64,000 nt of DNA from Flavobacterium cauense R2A-7 (GCF_000498475.1 NZ_AVBI01000024.1:1-64000); one strand, 5' to 3'; shown: positions 17,798 to 26,425, counted from the first letter of the stretch. The notes: generated by a model from the sequence alone, not told the origin. Program-made: numbers and translations.

Positions 17798-19732
17798 TTA
17801 CATTTCTGTAATTGCTTCACTCTCTGATTTTTCGAAAGGACGCTTCCCGAAAATAGTTTCAAGGTCGTCTTTGAAAATAACTTCTTTTTCAATCAGAATA
17901 TCGGCTAATTGCATTAATTTGTCGCGGTTTTCATTCAGAATGCGAATTGCTCTCTGGTATTCATTTTCGATTAAATTAGAGATTTCTTTATCAATTACCT
18001 GTGCCGTTTCTTCCGAGTACGGTTTAGAGAAATTATAATCGCTCTGACCGGATGAATCGTAATAGGTAACGTTACCTAATTTGTCGTTCAATCCGTAAAC
18101 GGTTACCATTGCTCTGGCTTGTTTGGTAACTTTTTCCAAGTCACTCAAAGCACCGGTTGAAATTTTATCGAATACTACTTTTTCAGCAGCACGACCGCCC
18201 ATAGTGGCACACATTTCATCCAGCATTTGCTCAGGACGAACTATTAATCGCTCTTCCGGTAAATACCAGGCTGCTCCTAAACTTTGACCGCGCGGTACAA
18301 TGGTTACTTTTACCAAAGGCGCAGCATGCTCCAACATCCAGCTCACAGTGGCATGACCAGCCTCATGGATGGCAATGGCACGTTTTTCTGCCGGAGTTAC
18401 AATTTTATTTTTCTTTTCTAGACCACCCACGATTCGGTCGACCGCATCAAGGAAATCTTGCTTGTCTACTGCTTTTTTACCTTTTCGGGCAGCAATTAAA
18501 GCCGATTCGTTACAAACATTGGCAATATCTGCTCCTGAGAATCCCGGAGTTTGTTTCGCTAAGAATTCGGTATCCAATTCCTCTGATTTTTTCAAAGGTT
18601 TCAAGTGTACTTCAAAAATCTCTTTACGTTCACGGATGTCCGGTAAATCCACATAAATCTGTCTGTCAAAACGTCCTGCACGCATTAAAGCTTTGTCCAA
18701 TACATCGGCACGGTTGGTCGCTGCCAAAACGATTACGTGTGTATTGGTTCCGAAACCATCCATTTCGGTTAATAACTGGTTTAGCGTGTTTTCACGTTCG
18801 TCGTTTGATCCTGACATGTTGTTTTTGCCACGAGCACGACCCACAGCATCAATTTCATCAATGAAAATAATCGATGGAGATTTCTCTTTTGCCTGTTTGA
18901 ATAAGTCACGTACACGCGATGCTCCAACGCCCACAAACATTTCCACGAAATCCGATCCGGAAAGGGAAAAGAATGGTACTTGCGCTTCACCGGCAACGGC
19001 TTTTGCTAATAAGGTTTTACCGGTTCCCGGAGGACCAACCAATAAGGCTCCTTTTGGAATTTTACCTCCAATTTCGGTGTATTTTTCAGGGTTTTTAAGG
19101 AATTCAACGATTTCCTGAATTTCTTCTTTGGCACCTTCTAATCCGGCAACATCTTTAAAAGTGGTTTTAACATCGGTTTTTTCGTCGAATAATTTGGCTT
19201 TCGATTTTCCGATGGAGAAAATTTGTCCGCCACCACCGCCGGCGCCACCACCAGACATTCTGCGCATCATGAAGATCCAGAATCCGATAATGATTATCAA
19301 TGGAAGGAAATTGATTAAAATATCACCCCAATTGCTTTCGGGTTCTGATGAATAATCACTTAATTTTCCACTGGTACGGGCTTCGTCCAGTTTCTTTTGG
19401 AACAATTCAGTGTTACCGATGTCCAAAGTGTAATGAGGGCCAACATTTTCTTTACCTAAAATAGTTTGCTTTTCTACTTTGTCATGAGTTTTACTTTTTA
19501 AAGCCTCTTTTTTCAGATAAACTTTAGCAGTTGTTTTGTTAAAAACCACTTTGCTTACCTGACCGGAATCTAAATACTGGTAAAATTTGGACAATGAAGT
19601 AGGGCGGACTTCCTGAAAATTGGCGCCGCTGGAAACTAATTGTATTGTCACTAAAATCAATAGTATTGCTCCATAGATAATCCATGGACTTACCTTAATT
19701 TTGGTAGGATTGGGTTTTTTATCTTTTGACAT
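17798..19732 (-). CDS. ftsH: ATP-dependent zinc metalloprotease FtsH
   Basis: A membrane-anchored AAA+ protease that degrades misfolded and regulatory membrane and cytosolic proteins. It has 644 residues. Membrane segments lie at about 18-35 and 139-156 with a periplasmic domain between. A Gly-rich linker (about 160-169) follows, then Walker A GPPGTGKT (233-240), Walker B IIFIDEID (288-295), the second region of homology and the zinc site HEAGH (456-460). The start [17 protein letters not shown] gives a short cytoplasmic tail before membrane segment 1, as expected. It lies 12 bases downstream of rsfS. Confidence 0.98.
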   Translation of the reverse strand: MSKDKKPNPTKIKVSPWIIYGAILLILVTIQLVSSGANFQEVRPTSLSKFYQYLDSGQVSKVVFNKTTAKVYLKKEALKSKTHDKVEKQTILGKENVGPHYTLDIGNTELFQKKLDEARTSGKLSDYSSEPESNWGDILINFLPLIIIIGFWIFMMRRMSGGGAGGGGGQIFSIGKSKAKLFDEKTDVKTTFKDVAGLEGAKEEIQEIVEFLKNPEKYTEIGGKIPKGALLVGPPGTGKTLLAKAVAGEAQVPFFSLSGSDFVEMFVGVGASRVRDLFKQAKEKSPSIIFIDEIDAVGRARGKNNMSGSNDERENTLNQLLTEMDGFGTNTHVIVLAATNRADVLDKALMRAGRFDRQIYVDLPDIRERKEIFEVHLKPLKKSEELDTEFLAKQTPGFSGADIANVCNESALIAARKGKKAVDKQDFLDAVDRIVGGLEKKNKIVTPAEKRAIAIHEAGHATVSWMLEHAAPLVKVTIVPRGQSLGAAWYLPEERLIVRPEQMLDEMCATMGGRAAEKVVFDKISTGALSDLEKVTKQARAMVTVYGLNDKLGNVTYYDSSGQSDYNFSKPYSEETAQVIDKEISNLIENEYQRAIRILNENRDKLMQLADILIEKEVIFKDDLETIFGKRPFEKSESEAITEM

Positions 19733-19744
19733 GTAGTATGACTG

Positions 19745-20116
19745 TTAGTATTTGTTTTCGATTGTAGTGATTTTCGCATCACCCCACAAACTCTCGATGT
19801 TGTAGTATTCACGAATGTGTTTCTGGAAAACGTGAACCACAATGTTCACATAATCCATCAATACCCATTCGCCGTTTTCATTACCTTCAACGTGCCAAGG
19901 TTTGTCTTTTAATTCTTTTGAAACTACTTTTTGAATAGAGTTAACTATCGCGTTAACCTGTGTATTGGAGTTACCGTTACATATTACGAAATAATCGCAC
20001 ACGGTATTGTCGATTGCTCTTAAATCCAGTATATCTATATCGTTACCTTTTACGTCTTCAATTCCTTTAATGATGTTTGCCAACAGCACATCATTGTTAA
20101 TCTCCTTTTTCGCCAT
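19745..20116 (-). CDS. rsfS: Ribosomal silencing factor RsfS
   Basis: Binds ribosomal protein L14 on the 50S subunit and blocks subunit joining when nutrients are low. It has 123 residues and one RsfS/DUF143 domain: DIDILDLRAID, CDYFVICNGNSNTQVNAI and the C-terminal GEWVLMDYVNIVVHVF, which is the most conserved part of the family. It is the first gene of the rsfS-ftsH unit and divergent from birA, a common Bacteroidota arrangement. Confidence 0.96.
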   Translation of the reverse strand: MAKKEINNDVLLANIIKGIEDVKGNDIDILDLRAIDNTVCDYFVICNGNSNTQVNAIVNSIQKVVSKELKDKPWHVEGNENGEWVLMDYVNIVVHVFQKHIREYYNIESLWGDAKITTIENKY

Positions 20117-20138
20117 CTATTATTTAATATGTTTTTCG

Positions 20139-20146
20139 CAAAGTTA
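20139..20146 (-). promoter_or_regulatory. -7 promoter box for rsfS-ftsH
   Basis: The minus strand reads TAACTTTG (TAnnTTTG), 22 bases upstream of the rsfS ATG. It lies only 14 bases from the opposite-facing box for birA. Confidence 0.6.
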
Positions 20147-20160
20147 CCAATTTTTGTCTT

Positions 20161-20168
20161 TATTTTTG
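20161..20168 (+). promoter_or_regulatory. -7 promoter box for birA
   Basis: TATTTTTG fits TAnnTTTG and ends 43 bases before the birA ATG. It is face to face with the rsfS box, so polymerase footprints at the two promoters should overlap. Confidence 0.5.
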
Positions 20169-20211
20169 AACCTTAACATAAGATTAAACTTCATAAAGCA
20201 AAATTATTTCC

Positions 20212-20943
20212 ATGAATATCATCAAACTCGATGCCACACCTTCAACAAATGACTTTTTAAAAGAGTTACTGACAAATCAGTTTGTTGAAAATTTCACAGT
20301 TGTCACTGCCGAAAACCAAACTTCAGGCAGAGGACAAATGGGTGCGAAGTGGGAAGTGGAATTCGGTAAAAACTTGACTTTTAGTGTGTTGGTTAAGGAT
20401 GTGCTGACGGAAATCAACTCGATTTTTCATTTGAATGTTTTGGTAGCGGTAAGCATTATCGAAGCATTGGAACATTTTAATATTCCGAATTTAGCCATTA
20501 AATGGCCTAACGACATTTTGGCAGAGAGTAAAAAAATTGCCGGCGTTTTAATCGAAAACAGTTTGAAGAGCAATGGTGAGATTTTTTCGGTGGTAGGAAT
20601 CGGACTTAACGTTAATCAGAAAAACTTTGATGAGTTACCCAAAGCGACATCACTGAGTTGTATATTAAATCATGATTTGGATAAAGAAGCAGTTATGGTT
20701 TCCGTTATTCAAAACCTGAAACGAAACGTGGCCTTGCTTCAAATTGGCGAGTACGACAAGTTTTGGCAGACCTACAATAAAAAATTATTCAAAAAAGGAA
20801 TTCCGATGCCTTTCGAAGGGAATGACGGTATTCGGTTTATGGGAATCATTCAAGGTGTTTCCACTTATGGAAAACTAAAGGTTATGCTTGAGGATGATGC
20901 AGTAAAAACCTATGATATTAAAGAAATTCAGATGTTATATTAA
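20212..20943 (+). CDS. birA: Biotin--[acetyl-CoA-carboxylase] ligase
   Basis: Activates biotin to biotinyl-AMP and transfers it to the biotin carrier protein of acetyl-CoA carboxylase. It has 243 residues. The biotin/ATP-binding motif TSGRGQMG is at 37-44 (canonical GRGRxG) and the catalytic KWPNDI at 97-102, followed by KKIAGVLIE. The start MNIIKLDATPSTND is at the beginning of the catalytic domain, so the DNA-binding HTH of E. coli BirA is absent: this is a group I ligase that cannot act as the bio repressor. Confidence 0.96.
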   Translation: MNIIKLDATPSTNDFLKELLTNQFVENFTVVTAENQTSGRGQMGAKWEVEFGKNLTFSVLVKDVLTEINSIFHLNVLVAVSIIEALEHFNIPNLAIKWPNDILAESKKIAGVLIENSLKSNGEIFSVVGIGLNVNQKNFDELPKATSLSCILNHDLDKEAVMVSVIQNLKRNVALLQIGEYDKFWQTYNKKLFKKGIPMPFEGNDGIRFMGIIQGVSTYGKLKVMLEDDAVKTYDIKEIQMLY

Positions 20944-20980
20944 AAAAAAAAGCTTTTAGAGATAACTAAAAGCCTTTTTT
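20944..20980. terminator. Bidirectional terminator between birA and the SRPBCC gene
   Basis: The stem AAAAGCTTTTAG/CTAAAAGCCTTTT is flanked by A9 on the left and T6 on the right, so it suits both converging genes. Confidence 0.85.
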
Positions 20981-20997
20981 ATTCCGACATGTTGAAA

Positions 20998-21390
20998 TTA
21001 TAATTTATTCATGTTTTGTGCCAGCGTTTCAATAAACTTAGTAATTGGACCTTTAATCATCATGGCCATCATTGGGTTAAAATCACCATTAAAAAGCAAT
21101 TGTACTTCCGAAGTGTTTGGCGTTAACGAATTGATGTTTGCTGTTAAGGTAAACGGTAATTTATCACTGGCAGCACCCAAAACTACTTTGTTTGGAGCTA
21201 CTTTGTCTTTCATTTTTAATTTAATTTCCGGCATGCCTTTCAATCCAAAGATAAAAGCATTCTCATCCAAAACCTCAAATTTGGCAATGGAATCCGGCAT
21301 TAATTTTTCAAAATTCTTAACGTCTGTCAGTGATGTGAACAAATACTCAGCAGATTTTTCAACGTTAACTTTTGGGCTTTCTAAATTCAT
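20998..21390 (-). CDS. SRPBCC (START-like) family protein
   Basis: A 130-residue protein with the helix-grip fold. The N-terminal pattern SPKVNVEKSAEYLFTSLTDVKNFEKLMPD is typical of the polyketide-cyclase/CoxG-like group, and the rest alternates strands up to a long C-terminal helix (MMIKGPITKFIETLAQNM). Such proteins bind small hydrophobic ligands in a central cavity; no ligand can be inferred. It follows pyrE by 27 bases, so it is probably co-transcribed, an order that recurs in Flavobacteriaceae. Confidence 0.75.
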   Translation of the reverse strand: MNLESPKVNVEKSAEYLFTSLTDVKNFEKLMPDSIAKFEVLDENAFIFGLKGMPEIKLKMKDKVAPNKVVLGAASDKLPFTLTANINSLTPNTSEVQLLFNGDFNPMMAMMIKGPITKFIETLAQNMNKL

Positions 21391-21417
21391 ATTTTTAAAT
21401 AAATCTTGTTTGTTATT

Positions 21418-22065
21418 TTAAACTTCCACACCCCAGGTTGACGGACTCTTACGCCATTCTTTCAAGGTATCGTACTCGTCTTCGGTGATGTATTGTTTGG
21501 CAACGGCTTCTTTTAAAAGCATGTCGTAATTACCAAGCGTGTACACTTCGATATTCGCGTCTTTGAAGTTTTTTTCTGCGATTTCAAATCCGTACGTGAA
21601 AATGGCCACCATTCCTTTAACGTTTGCTCCGGCTGCTTTTAAAGCTTCAACGGCTTGCAGGCTGCTTTTTCCAGTGCTGATCAAATCTTCTACTACCAAT
21701 ACGTTTTGTCCTTTCTGTAAAAAGCCTTCCACCTGATTTTCGCGGCCGTGTTTTTTTGGTTCCGGACGAACATATACGAACGGAAGCCCCATAATTTCGG
21801 CTACAAGCATCCCGATTCCGATGGCTCCGGTAGCTACTCCGGCAATTACGTCGGGTTTGCCAAATTGTTTTTCAATGTTTTTGGCAAATTCCTCACGAAG
21901 ATAATTTCTAATCGGTGGAAATGAGAGGGTTATACGATTATCGCAGTAAATAGGCGATTTCCATCCAGAAGCCCATGTAAAAGGATTTTTTGGATTTAAT
22001 TTAATTGCGTTTATTTGTAAAAGCAATTCGGCAGTTTTTTTAGCTGTGTCTGTGTTAAAAATCAT
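21418..22065 (-). CDS. pyrE: Orotate phosphoribosyltransferase
   Basis: Joins orotate to PRPP to give OMP in pyrimidine synthesis. It has 215 residues. The PRPP-binding motif VVEDLISTGKSS is at 124-135. Other conserved parts are SGWKSPIYCDNR (33-44), GVATGAIGIG and the PEPKKHG loop. The pyrD gene for the preceding step is also in this window at 30244. The start codon lies only 7 bases from the start codon of the divergent NUDIX gene. Confidence 0.97.
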   Translation of the reverse strand: MIFNTDTAKKTAELLLQINAIKLNPKNPFTWASGWKSPIYCDNRITLSFPPIRNYLREEFAKNIEKQFGKPDVIAGVATGAIGIGMLVAEIMGLPFVYVRPEPKKHGRENQVEGFLQKGQNVLVVEDLISTGKSSLQAVEALKAAGANVKGMVAIFTYGFEIAEKNFKDANIEVYTLGNYDMLLKEAVAKQYITEDEYDTLKEWRKSPSTWGVEV

Positions 22066-22069
22066 ACTA

Positions 22070-22077
22070 CAAATGTA
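22070..22077 (-). promoter_or_regulatory. -7 promoter box for pyrE, overlapping the NUDIX start codon
   Basis: The minus strand reads TACATTTG (TAnnTTTG), ending 4 bases before the pyrE ATG. The spacing implies a leaderless or nearly leaderless pyrE message. The same bases contain the plus-strand ATG at 22073. Confidence 0.5.
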
Positions 22078-22672
22078 TAAAGTTTTTGTAAACGATAAGC
22101 CTCTTTTTTTGACAAATCAAGTTGTTAAAGAAACTGATTTTCAACTTTTTCTTTTGGAAAGCGTTGATATCAAGCAAATTATTGTAAAAATGTTTCAGAA
22201 TAAAATTCAAAAAGCATTTTTATACCATCCCGATGAAAAAGAAATTCTTACCAAATTAAAAGAAAAAATTCCAGCTGTAAAAGCAGGAGGAGGTTTGGTT
22301 TTTAATAAAAATGGTGAAGTTTTATTCATCTTTCGCAACGGAAAATGGGATTTGCCAAAAGGGGGAACCGAAAAAGGTGAAGTAATTGAAGAAACGGCCA
22401 TTCGTGAAGTGGAAGAAGAAACCGGCGTTACCGGACTAAAAATCACGCAAAAACTACAAAAAACCTATCATGTTTTTAAACGCAACGGGCGTTACAAACT
22501 AAAAATTACGCATTGGTTTGAAATGAAAACCGATTTTGAAGGGACTCCGGTAGGTCAGGAAGACGAAGGAATCGAGAAAGTAGCCTGGCTGAAACCCGAA
22601 CAAATTAAGGAAGCGCTTGGCAATTCGTATGAAAATATAAAATTGCTTTTTCAGGAAGAAAAAGTGGTTTAA
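22073..22672 (+). CDS. NUDIX hydrolase
   Basis: A 199-residue protein that hydrolyses a nucleoside diphosphate linked to some group X. The Nudix box spans about 97-119 (GGTEKGEVIEETAIREVEEE then TG) with the REVEEE metal-binding helix. About 65 residues precede the Nudix fold and begin MYKVFVNDKPLFLT, a start I recognise from Flavobacteriaceae homologues next to pyrE; that is why 22073 was chosen over in-frame upstream non-ATG codons inside pyrE. The substrate is unknown. Any promoter must lie inside pyrE coding sequence. Confidence 0.88.
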   Translation: MYKVFVNDKPLFLTNQVVKETDFQLFLLESVDIKQIIVKMFQNKIQKAFLYHPDEKEILTKLKEKIPAVKAGGGLVFNKNGEVLFIFRNGKWDLPKGGTEKGEVIEETAIREVEEETGVTGLKITQKLQKTYHVFKRNGRYKLKITHWFEMKTDFEGTPVGQEDEGIEKVAWLKPEQIKEALGNSYENIKLLFQEEKVV

Positions 22673-22727
22673 AATATTTTTAAACGGTTTTATCAATAAA
22701 AAATATTGGAATATCTATTGATAATAC

Positions 22728-22819
22728 TGTCATTTCGACGGAGGAGAAATCCCATAATCTGAATAACTTGATGCTATTTAGCTACACTGAGCTATAGTTT
22801 CTGCTTCGTTGAAATGACA
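22728..22819. repeat. Short inverted-repeat (MITE/REP-like) element
   Basis: The left end TGTCATTTCGACGGAGGAGA and the right end, which on the opposite strand begins TGTCATTTCAACGAAGCAGA, form imperfect inverted repeats around 50 unrelated bases. Elements with ends of the form TGTCATTTCGACG are familiar from intergenic regions of Flavobacteriia. No coding capacity is present. Confidence 0.65.
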
Positions 22820-22893
22820 TACTATAATTTTCTTTCGGTTAATTCAAAAATGAAGCGGAATTAGACATTCAAAAAGTTTTAAAGTCGGCTCTA

Positions 22894-22985
22894 TAGCCCT
22901 GATGGGAGTGTTATCCTTTTGTGAAACAAAAGATATAACGTACAGCAGGAACAAGGATTCTAAAGAAGCCCGAACCTTTCGCTCC
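22894..22985 (+). repeat. Interspersed structured element, copy C
   Basis: This starts TAGCCCTGATGGGAG and reaches CGTACAGCAGG at 22949; the tail AAGCCCGAACCTTTCGCTCC ends at 22985. The central hairpin is short (CTTTTGT at 22916-22922 pairing with ACAAAAG at 22926-22932). It occupies the gap between the NUDIX gene and the helicase gene, in the same direction as both. Confidence 0.75.
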
Positions 22986-22990
22986 AAAAA

Positions 22991-23042
22991 AACTGAACAC
23001 TGCGACTGACCACTGAATACTTCATTCTGACCACTGAAAACT
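22991..23042 (+). repeat. Short degenerate direct repeat
   Basis: The phrase TGACCACTGAA occurs twice about 27 bases apart, and related ACTGAACACTG lies just before. Together with copy C and the inverted-repeat element, this accounts for most of the 389-base gap between the NUDIX and helicase genes. Confidence 0.45.
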
Positions 23043-23049
23043 TTTTTCT

Positions 23050-23057
23050 TACCTTTG
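23050..23057 (+). promoter_or_regulatory. -7 promoter box for the DEAD-box helicase gene
   Basis: TACCTTTG fits TAnnTTTG and ends 4 bases before the ATG at 23062, so the message may be leaderless. Confidence 0.5.
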
Positions 23058-23061
23058 CCGT

Positions 23062-24411
23062 ATGTATAAAAATCCCCGTTCCAATAATATTCTTCTCAAT
23101 TTAGGAATTGAAAGTCTGAATGAAATGCAGGAAATGGCACAGGATGCTATTTTGAATGACCCTAATGTTTTACTGCTTTCGCCGACAGGTTCCGGAAAAA
23201 CACTGGCTTTTTTGTTACCCATTTTCGAAATGTTGCAGCCGGAAGTCAATGGCGTGCAATGTCTCATTATTGTTCCTTCAAGGGAATTAGGCTTGCAGAT
23301 TCAGCAGGTTTGGAAACAGATGACGGTTGATTATAAAGTAAATGTTTGTTATGGCGGACATAATATCGAAACTGAAATCAAGAATTTAAGCAATCCACCG
23401 GCGATTCTAATTGGAACTCCGGGCCGAATTGCCGATCATATTGACCGTGAAACCTTTAAAACCGATACGATTCAGACGTTGGTTTTGGACGAGTTTGACA
23501 AATCCCTGCAATTGGGTTTCCATGAGCAGATGTCATATATTATTGCACGATTACCGAAATTAAACAAGCGTGTTTTGGTTTCGGCGACTTCGGATATTGA
23601 AATTCCGAAATATACACGGGTTGTAAATCCGACCGTTTTGGATTTTGTTCCGACTGATAAAGAGAACCTGAATCTTTCCATGAATATGGTGGTTTCCAAA
23701 GAAAAAGACAAGATCGGAAGTTTGTTTCAATTGTTATGTTCTTTAAATTCGGAATCGGCAATTATTTTCTGCAACCATCGTGATGTTGCGGAACGTATTA
23801 GCGACACGTTGAATGAAAAAGGCATTTACGCTACTTATTATCACGGCGGAATGGATCAGGACGAACGCGAACGTGCTTTAATTCAGTTTCGAAACGGTAG
23901 TGTAACGTATTTGGTTACAACCGATTTGGCAGCGCGTGGTTTGGACATTCCGGAAATGAATCATGTTATCCATTATCATCTGCCTGCCAAAGAAGAGGAG
24001 TTTACCCATAGAAACGGACGAACCGCAAGGATGTTGGCTTCGGGAACGGCTTATATTATCGTACATGAAAGTGAAAAGAAAATGGAGTATATCGATTATC
24101 AAATGCCGGTTTTAAATGTGGAAAATGCCAAATCGTTACCGAAACCGCCGGAATTTAAAACGATTTACATTAGCGGTGGAAAGAAAAACAAGCTTAATAA
24201 AATTGACATTGTTGGCTTCTTTTCGCAAAAAGGAAAACTGGAAAAAGGCGATTTGGGGCTGATTGAAGTCAAAGATTTTGTTTCGTTTGCCGCAGTGAAA
24301 TTCAAAAAAGTAAATGAATTGCTACGCAATATTAAAGACGAAAAAATGAAGGGCAAAAAATTCAAAATTGAAGTGGCCCGAAATGTCATTAAGAAGGAAG
24401 AAGAGAAATAG
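23062..24411 (+). CDS. DEAD-box-type RNA helicase with DEFD motif
   Basis: A 449-residue superfamily 2 helicase expected to unwind or remodel RNA with ATP. Motifs: Q motif near SLNEMQ (19-23), motif I SPTGSGKT (40-47), PSRELG (71-76), TPGR (118-121), motif II DEFD (142-145) in place of DEAD, motif III SAT (173-175), then the C-terminal RecA domain with TDLAARGLDIP and HRNGRTAR. The last 90 residues resemble a small RNA-binding (DbpA-like) extension. The motif II variant keeps both acidic residues, so ATPase activity is expected. Confidence 0.92.
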   Translation: MYKNPRSNNILLNLGIESLNEMQEMAQDAILNDPNVLLLSPTGSGKTLAFLLPIFEMLQPEVNGVQCLIIVPSRELGLQIQQVWKQMTVDYKVNVCYGGHNIETEIKNLSNPPAILIGTPGRIADHIDRETFKTDTIQTLVLDEFDKSLQLGFHEQMSYIIARLPKLNKRVLVSATSDIEIPKYTRVVNPTVLDFVPTDKENLNLSMNMVVSKEKDKIGSLFQLLCSLNSESAIIFCNHRDVAERISDTLNEKGIYATYYHGGMDQDERERALIQFRNGSVTYLVTTDLAARGLDIPEMNHVIHYHLPAKEEEFTHRNGRTARMLASGTAYIIVHESEKKMEYIDYQMPVLNVENAKSLPKPPEFKTIYISGGKKNKLNKIDIVGFFSQKGKLEKGDLGLIEVKDFVSFAAVKFKKVNELLRNIKDEKMKGKKFKIEVARNVIKKEEEK

Positions 24412-24425
24412 TCAGTAATAATTAT

Positions 24426-24459
24426 AAAAAAAGGTCGCAATTTATTGCGACCTTTTTTG
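24426..24459. terminator. Bidirectional terminator after the helicase gene
   Basis: The stem AAAAGGTCGCAA/TTGCGACCTTTT is flanked by A and T tracts, between converging genes. Confidence 0.88.
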
Positions 24460-24460
24460 G

Positions 24461-24682
24461 TTATTTATCTGTCAGTGCGAAGTAAATCACATAGAGCCAG
24501 CTAAAAATACCATGTATAATTGCGAGTAAGATGGACTTGTTTCTGGACCATGAGGTAACAACAGCAATTACAGTACCTAATCCAACCCCTTGATTAATGA
24601 TGGTTCGCTGAATGGTATCTTCTGCAAACATTGGAGTTGTCATTAAAATTAAGAAAAGTATTAAAAAGATTGTCTTTTGCAT
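24461..24682 (-). CDS. Small membrane protein of unknown function
   Basis: A 73-residue protein with an N-terminal signal-like helix (MQKTIFLILFLILMTTPMFA) and a second hydrophobic helix near the C-terminus (ILLAIIHGIFSWLYVIYFAL). A Gly-rich stretch (GVGLGTVIAVV) may be part of a third helix. I do not recognise the family by name. It starts two bases after the stop codon of the M14 peptidase gene and ends at a clear terminator, so it is the last gene of the ddl-coaD-peptidase operon. That position makes it a real gene despite its size. Confidence 0.7.
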   Translation of the reverse strand: MQKTIFLILFLILMTTPMFAEDTIQRTIINQGVGLGTVIAVVTSWSRNKSILLAIIHGIFSWLYVIYFALTDK

Positions 24683-24684
24683 AA

Positions 24685-26418
24685 TTAATAACGCATTACT
24701 TTGTAAACCGGATACTGCAAATGTTCTTTTTCATAGTATTTGGAATGTTTGTACACCCAGTCTAATTGGGCGTCGCCGTTTTCGGCAAACTTCTTGTCTT
24801 CCTGGCGTTTCTTTTCCAGTTCGGCTTTTAATTTCGGGTTTTCGTCTAAAATTTTCTTCGCCAAATCTTCAAAAACATAGGCCGAATAATATTCTTTCTG
24901 TTGTAAAATGGTATCGAAGAAATTCCAGTTAAAGAACGAATCGGCTGCTTCCGGTTCCAAGGTTTCCAAAAGGTATTTTACGTTTTTCTGATTGGTTTTC
25001 ACCACAAAATCACCCTGACTGAATTTTACATTTTCACGGCTGGCACTAACCGAAGTATTGGAATGACCGTAATGCCCTTCAAAGGCTTCTTTTGACGTTT
25101 TATAATCGGTGATTTTATAACTTTCCACATTGATGATGGTATCCTTTTTTAACGGACTCATTTCAATTTTATTCAGTTTCAGTAAGTCGATTACTTCCCA
25201 ATATTGTTTTGGTACGATGTAGGATTCCGGAATGGTGATTTCTTTTTTCGCTTTATATACTTCATAATACGGAATCATTTTGCTGAAAGGTTTCGTTCTG
25301 TCGTAATACAAACGCGGTTTTCCGGAAACTTCGCTGGGTTTGTATTTCCCTTCGTAGCCTAAAAAAGGAATCTGTTTTACCTTTGCCGAATCAATTTCCC
25401 ATTGCACCGTATACTTGTTGTGCGGATAATAATTCGTTAAGTTTTCCTGACGCAGTTTTTTGATTTCAGCAGCATTTTTATCGGTATAATTTAAGGTCGA
25501 CAACATGTATTCGTAGGTTACTTTGACTCTGTCGGCATATTTTTTCAGCATATGTGTTTCCACCATTGCTCCTAAAGTATTGAACATCGAAGCGTATCCA
25601 GTAGAGAAACGCGGTGTTTCCATGCTTTTTGCAAAACCTTTCTCCGGAACATCGTTATGAACGTTTACATATGGAACCGATTCGATTTTCTTTGTTTTAA
25701 GATCTTTTAGGATGGCCGGCATCATTTGTTCGTTAAAAAACGTTCCCAAATTACCGCCTAATTTCTGATAATGTGTGGCGATGTAAGTCAGTGTGTATTG
25801 GTAATCCGCACCATTACTCACATGATTGTCGATGAAAACATCCGGATTTACGATATTGAAAATCACCTGAAAACTTCTTGAATTTCTGGTGTCCGATTTG
25901 ATGAAATCGCGATTCAAATCAAAATTTCTTGAATTTCCTCTGAAACCGTACGATTCCGGTCCATTCTGATTCACACGGGAAGTTGAATTTCGGTTCATGG
26001 CGCCACCAATGTTATATACCGGAATAGTAACAATAACGGTATTTTTAGGAGCTACAATTTTTCCGCTGGCCAAATCTCTCATGAAGGACATGGTAGCGTC
26101 AATTCCGTCGGTTTCTCCGGGATGTATTCCGTTGTTAATCAGCATTACGGTTTTATTTGAAGCATTTATTTGTTTGAAATCAAATACTTTATCGGCATTG
26201 AAAGTAACAATATGTAAAGGTTCGCCGTTATCGGTTGCTCCCATGGTTTTCATGGAAATCGTTTCGAAATTTTTATCAAGCATCTGATAATAATTCATGG
26301 TTTCCTGATAGGTTGCCGATTGGTTTCCGTTTCCTTTTTCGAAAGGTGTTTTTAAATCCGGTTGCTGGGCAAACAACATGGACGAGCTTAAAAGGAATAT
26401 TCCTAAAATGTTCTTCAT
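24685..26418 (-). CDS. Secreted M14 zinc carboxypeptidase
   Basis: A 577-residue protein exported by a signal peptide (1-18, ending MLFAQ). The M14 domain is in the first 300 residues. Zinc ligands are seen in GIHPGE (His99, Glu102) and DNHVSNG (His199). The substrate-binding region NSRNFDLNRDF (162-172) and the catalytic glutamate in MVETHM (Glu287) are present. The C-terminal 270 residues are a non-catalytic region found in Bacteroidota M14 proteins. Likely role: trimming of peptides outside the inner membrane. It lies 7 bases after coaD in a tight operon. Confidence 0.9.
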   Translation of the reverse strand: MKNILGIFLLSSSMLFAQQPDLKTPFEKGNGNQSATYQETMNYYQMLDKNFETISMKTMGATDNGEPLHIVTFNADKVFDFKQINASNKTVMLINNGIHPGETDGIDATMSFMRDLASGKIVAPKNTVIVTIPVYNIGGAMNRNSTSRVNQNGPESYGFRGNSRNFDLNRDFIKSDTRNSRSFQVIFNIVNPDVFIDNHVSNGADYQYTLTYIATHYQKLGGNLGTFFNEQMMPAILKDLKTKKIESVPYVNVHNDVPEKGFAKSMETPRFSTGYASMFNTLGAMVETHMLKKYADRVKVTYEYMLSTLNYTDKNAAEIKKLRQENLTNYYPHNKYTVQWEIDSAKVKQIPFLGYEGKYKPSEVSGKPRLYYDRTKPFSKMIPYYEVYKAKKEITIPESYIVPKQYWEVIDLLKLNKIEMSPLKKDTIINVESYKITDYKTSKEAFEGHYGHSNTSVSASRENVKFSQGDFVVKTNQKNVKYLLETLEPEAADSFFNWNFFDTILQQKEYYSAYVFEDLAKKILDENPKLKAELEKKRQEDKKFAENGDAQLDWVYKHSKYYEKEHLQYPVYKVMRY

Positions 26419-26425
26419 TGATGTG

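Noticed and set aside
18369-19355. Long plus-strand frames opposite ftsH
   Set aside because: They are antisense to a highly conserved AAA+ gene and arise from its codon bias; no motif or promoter supports them.
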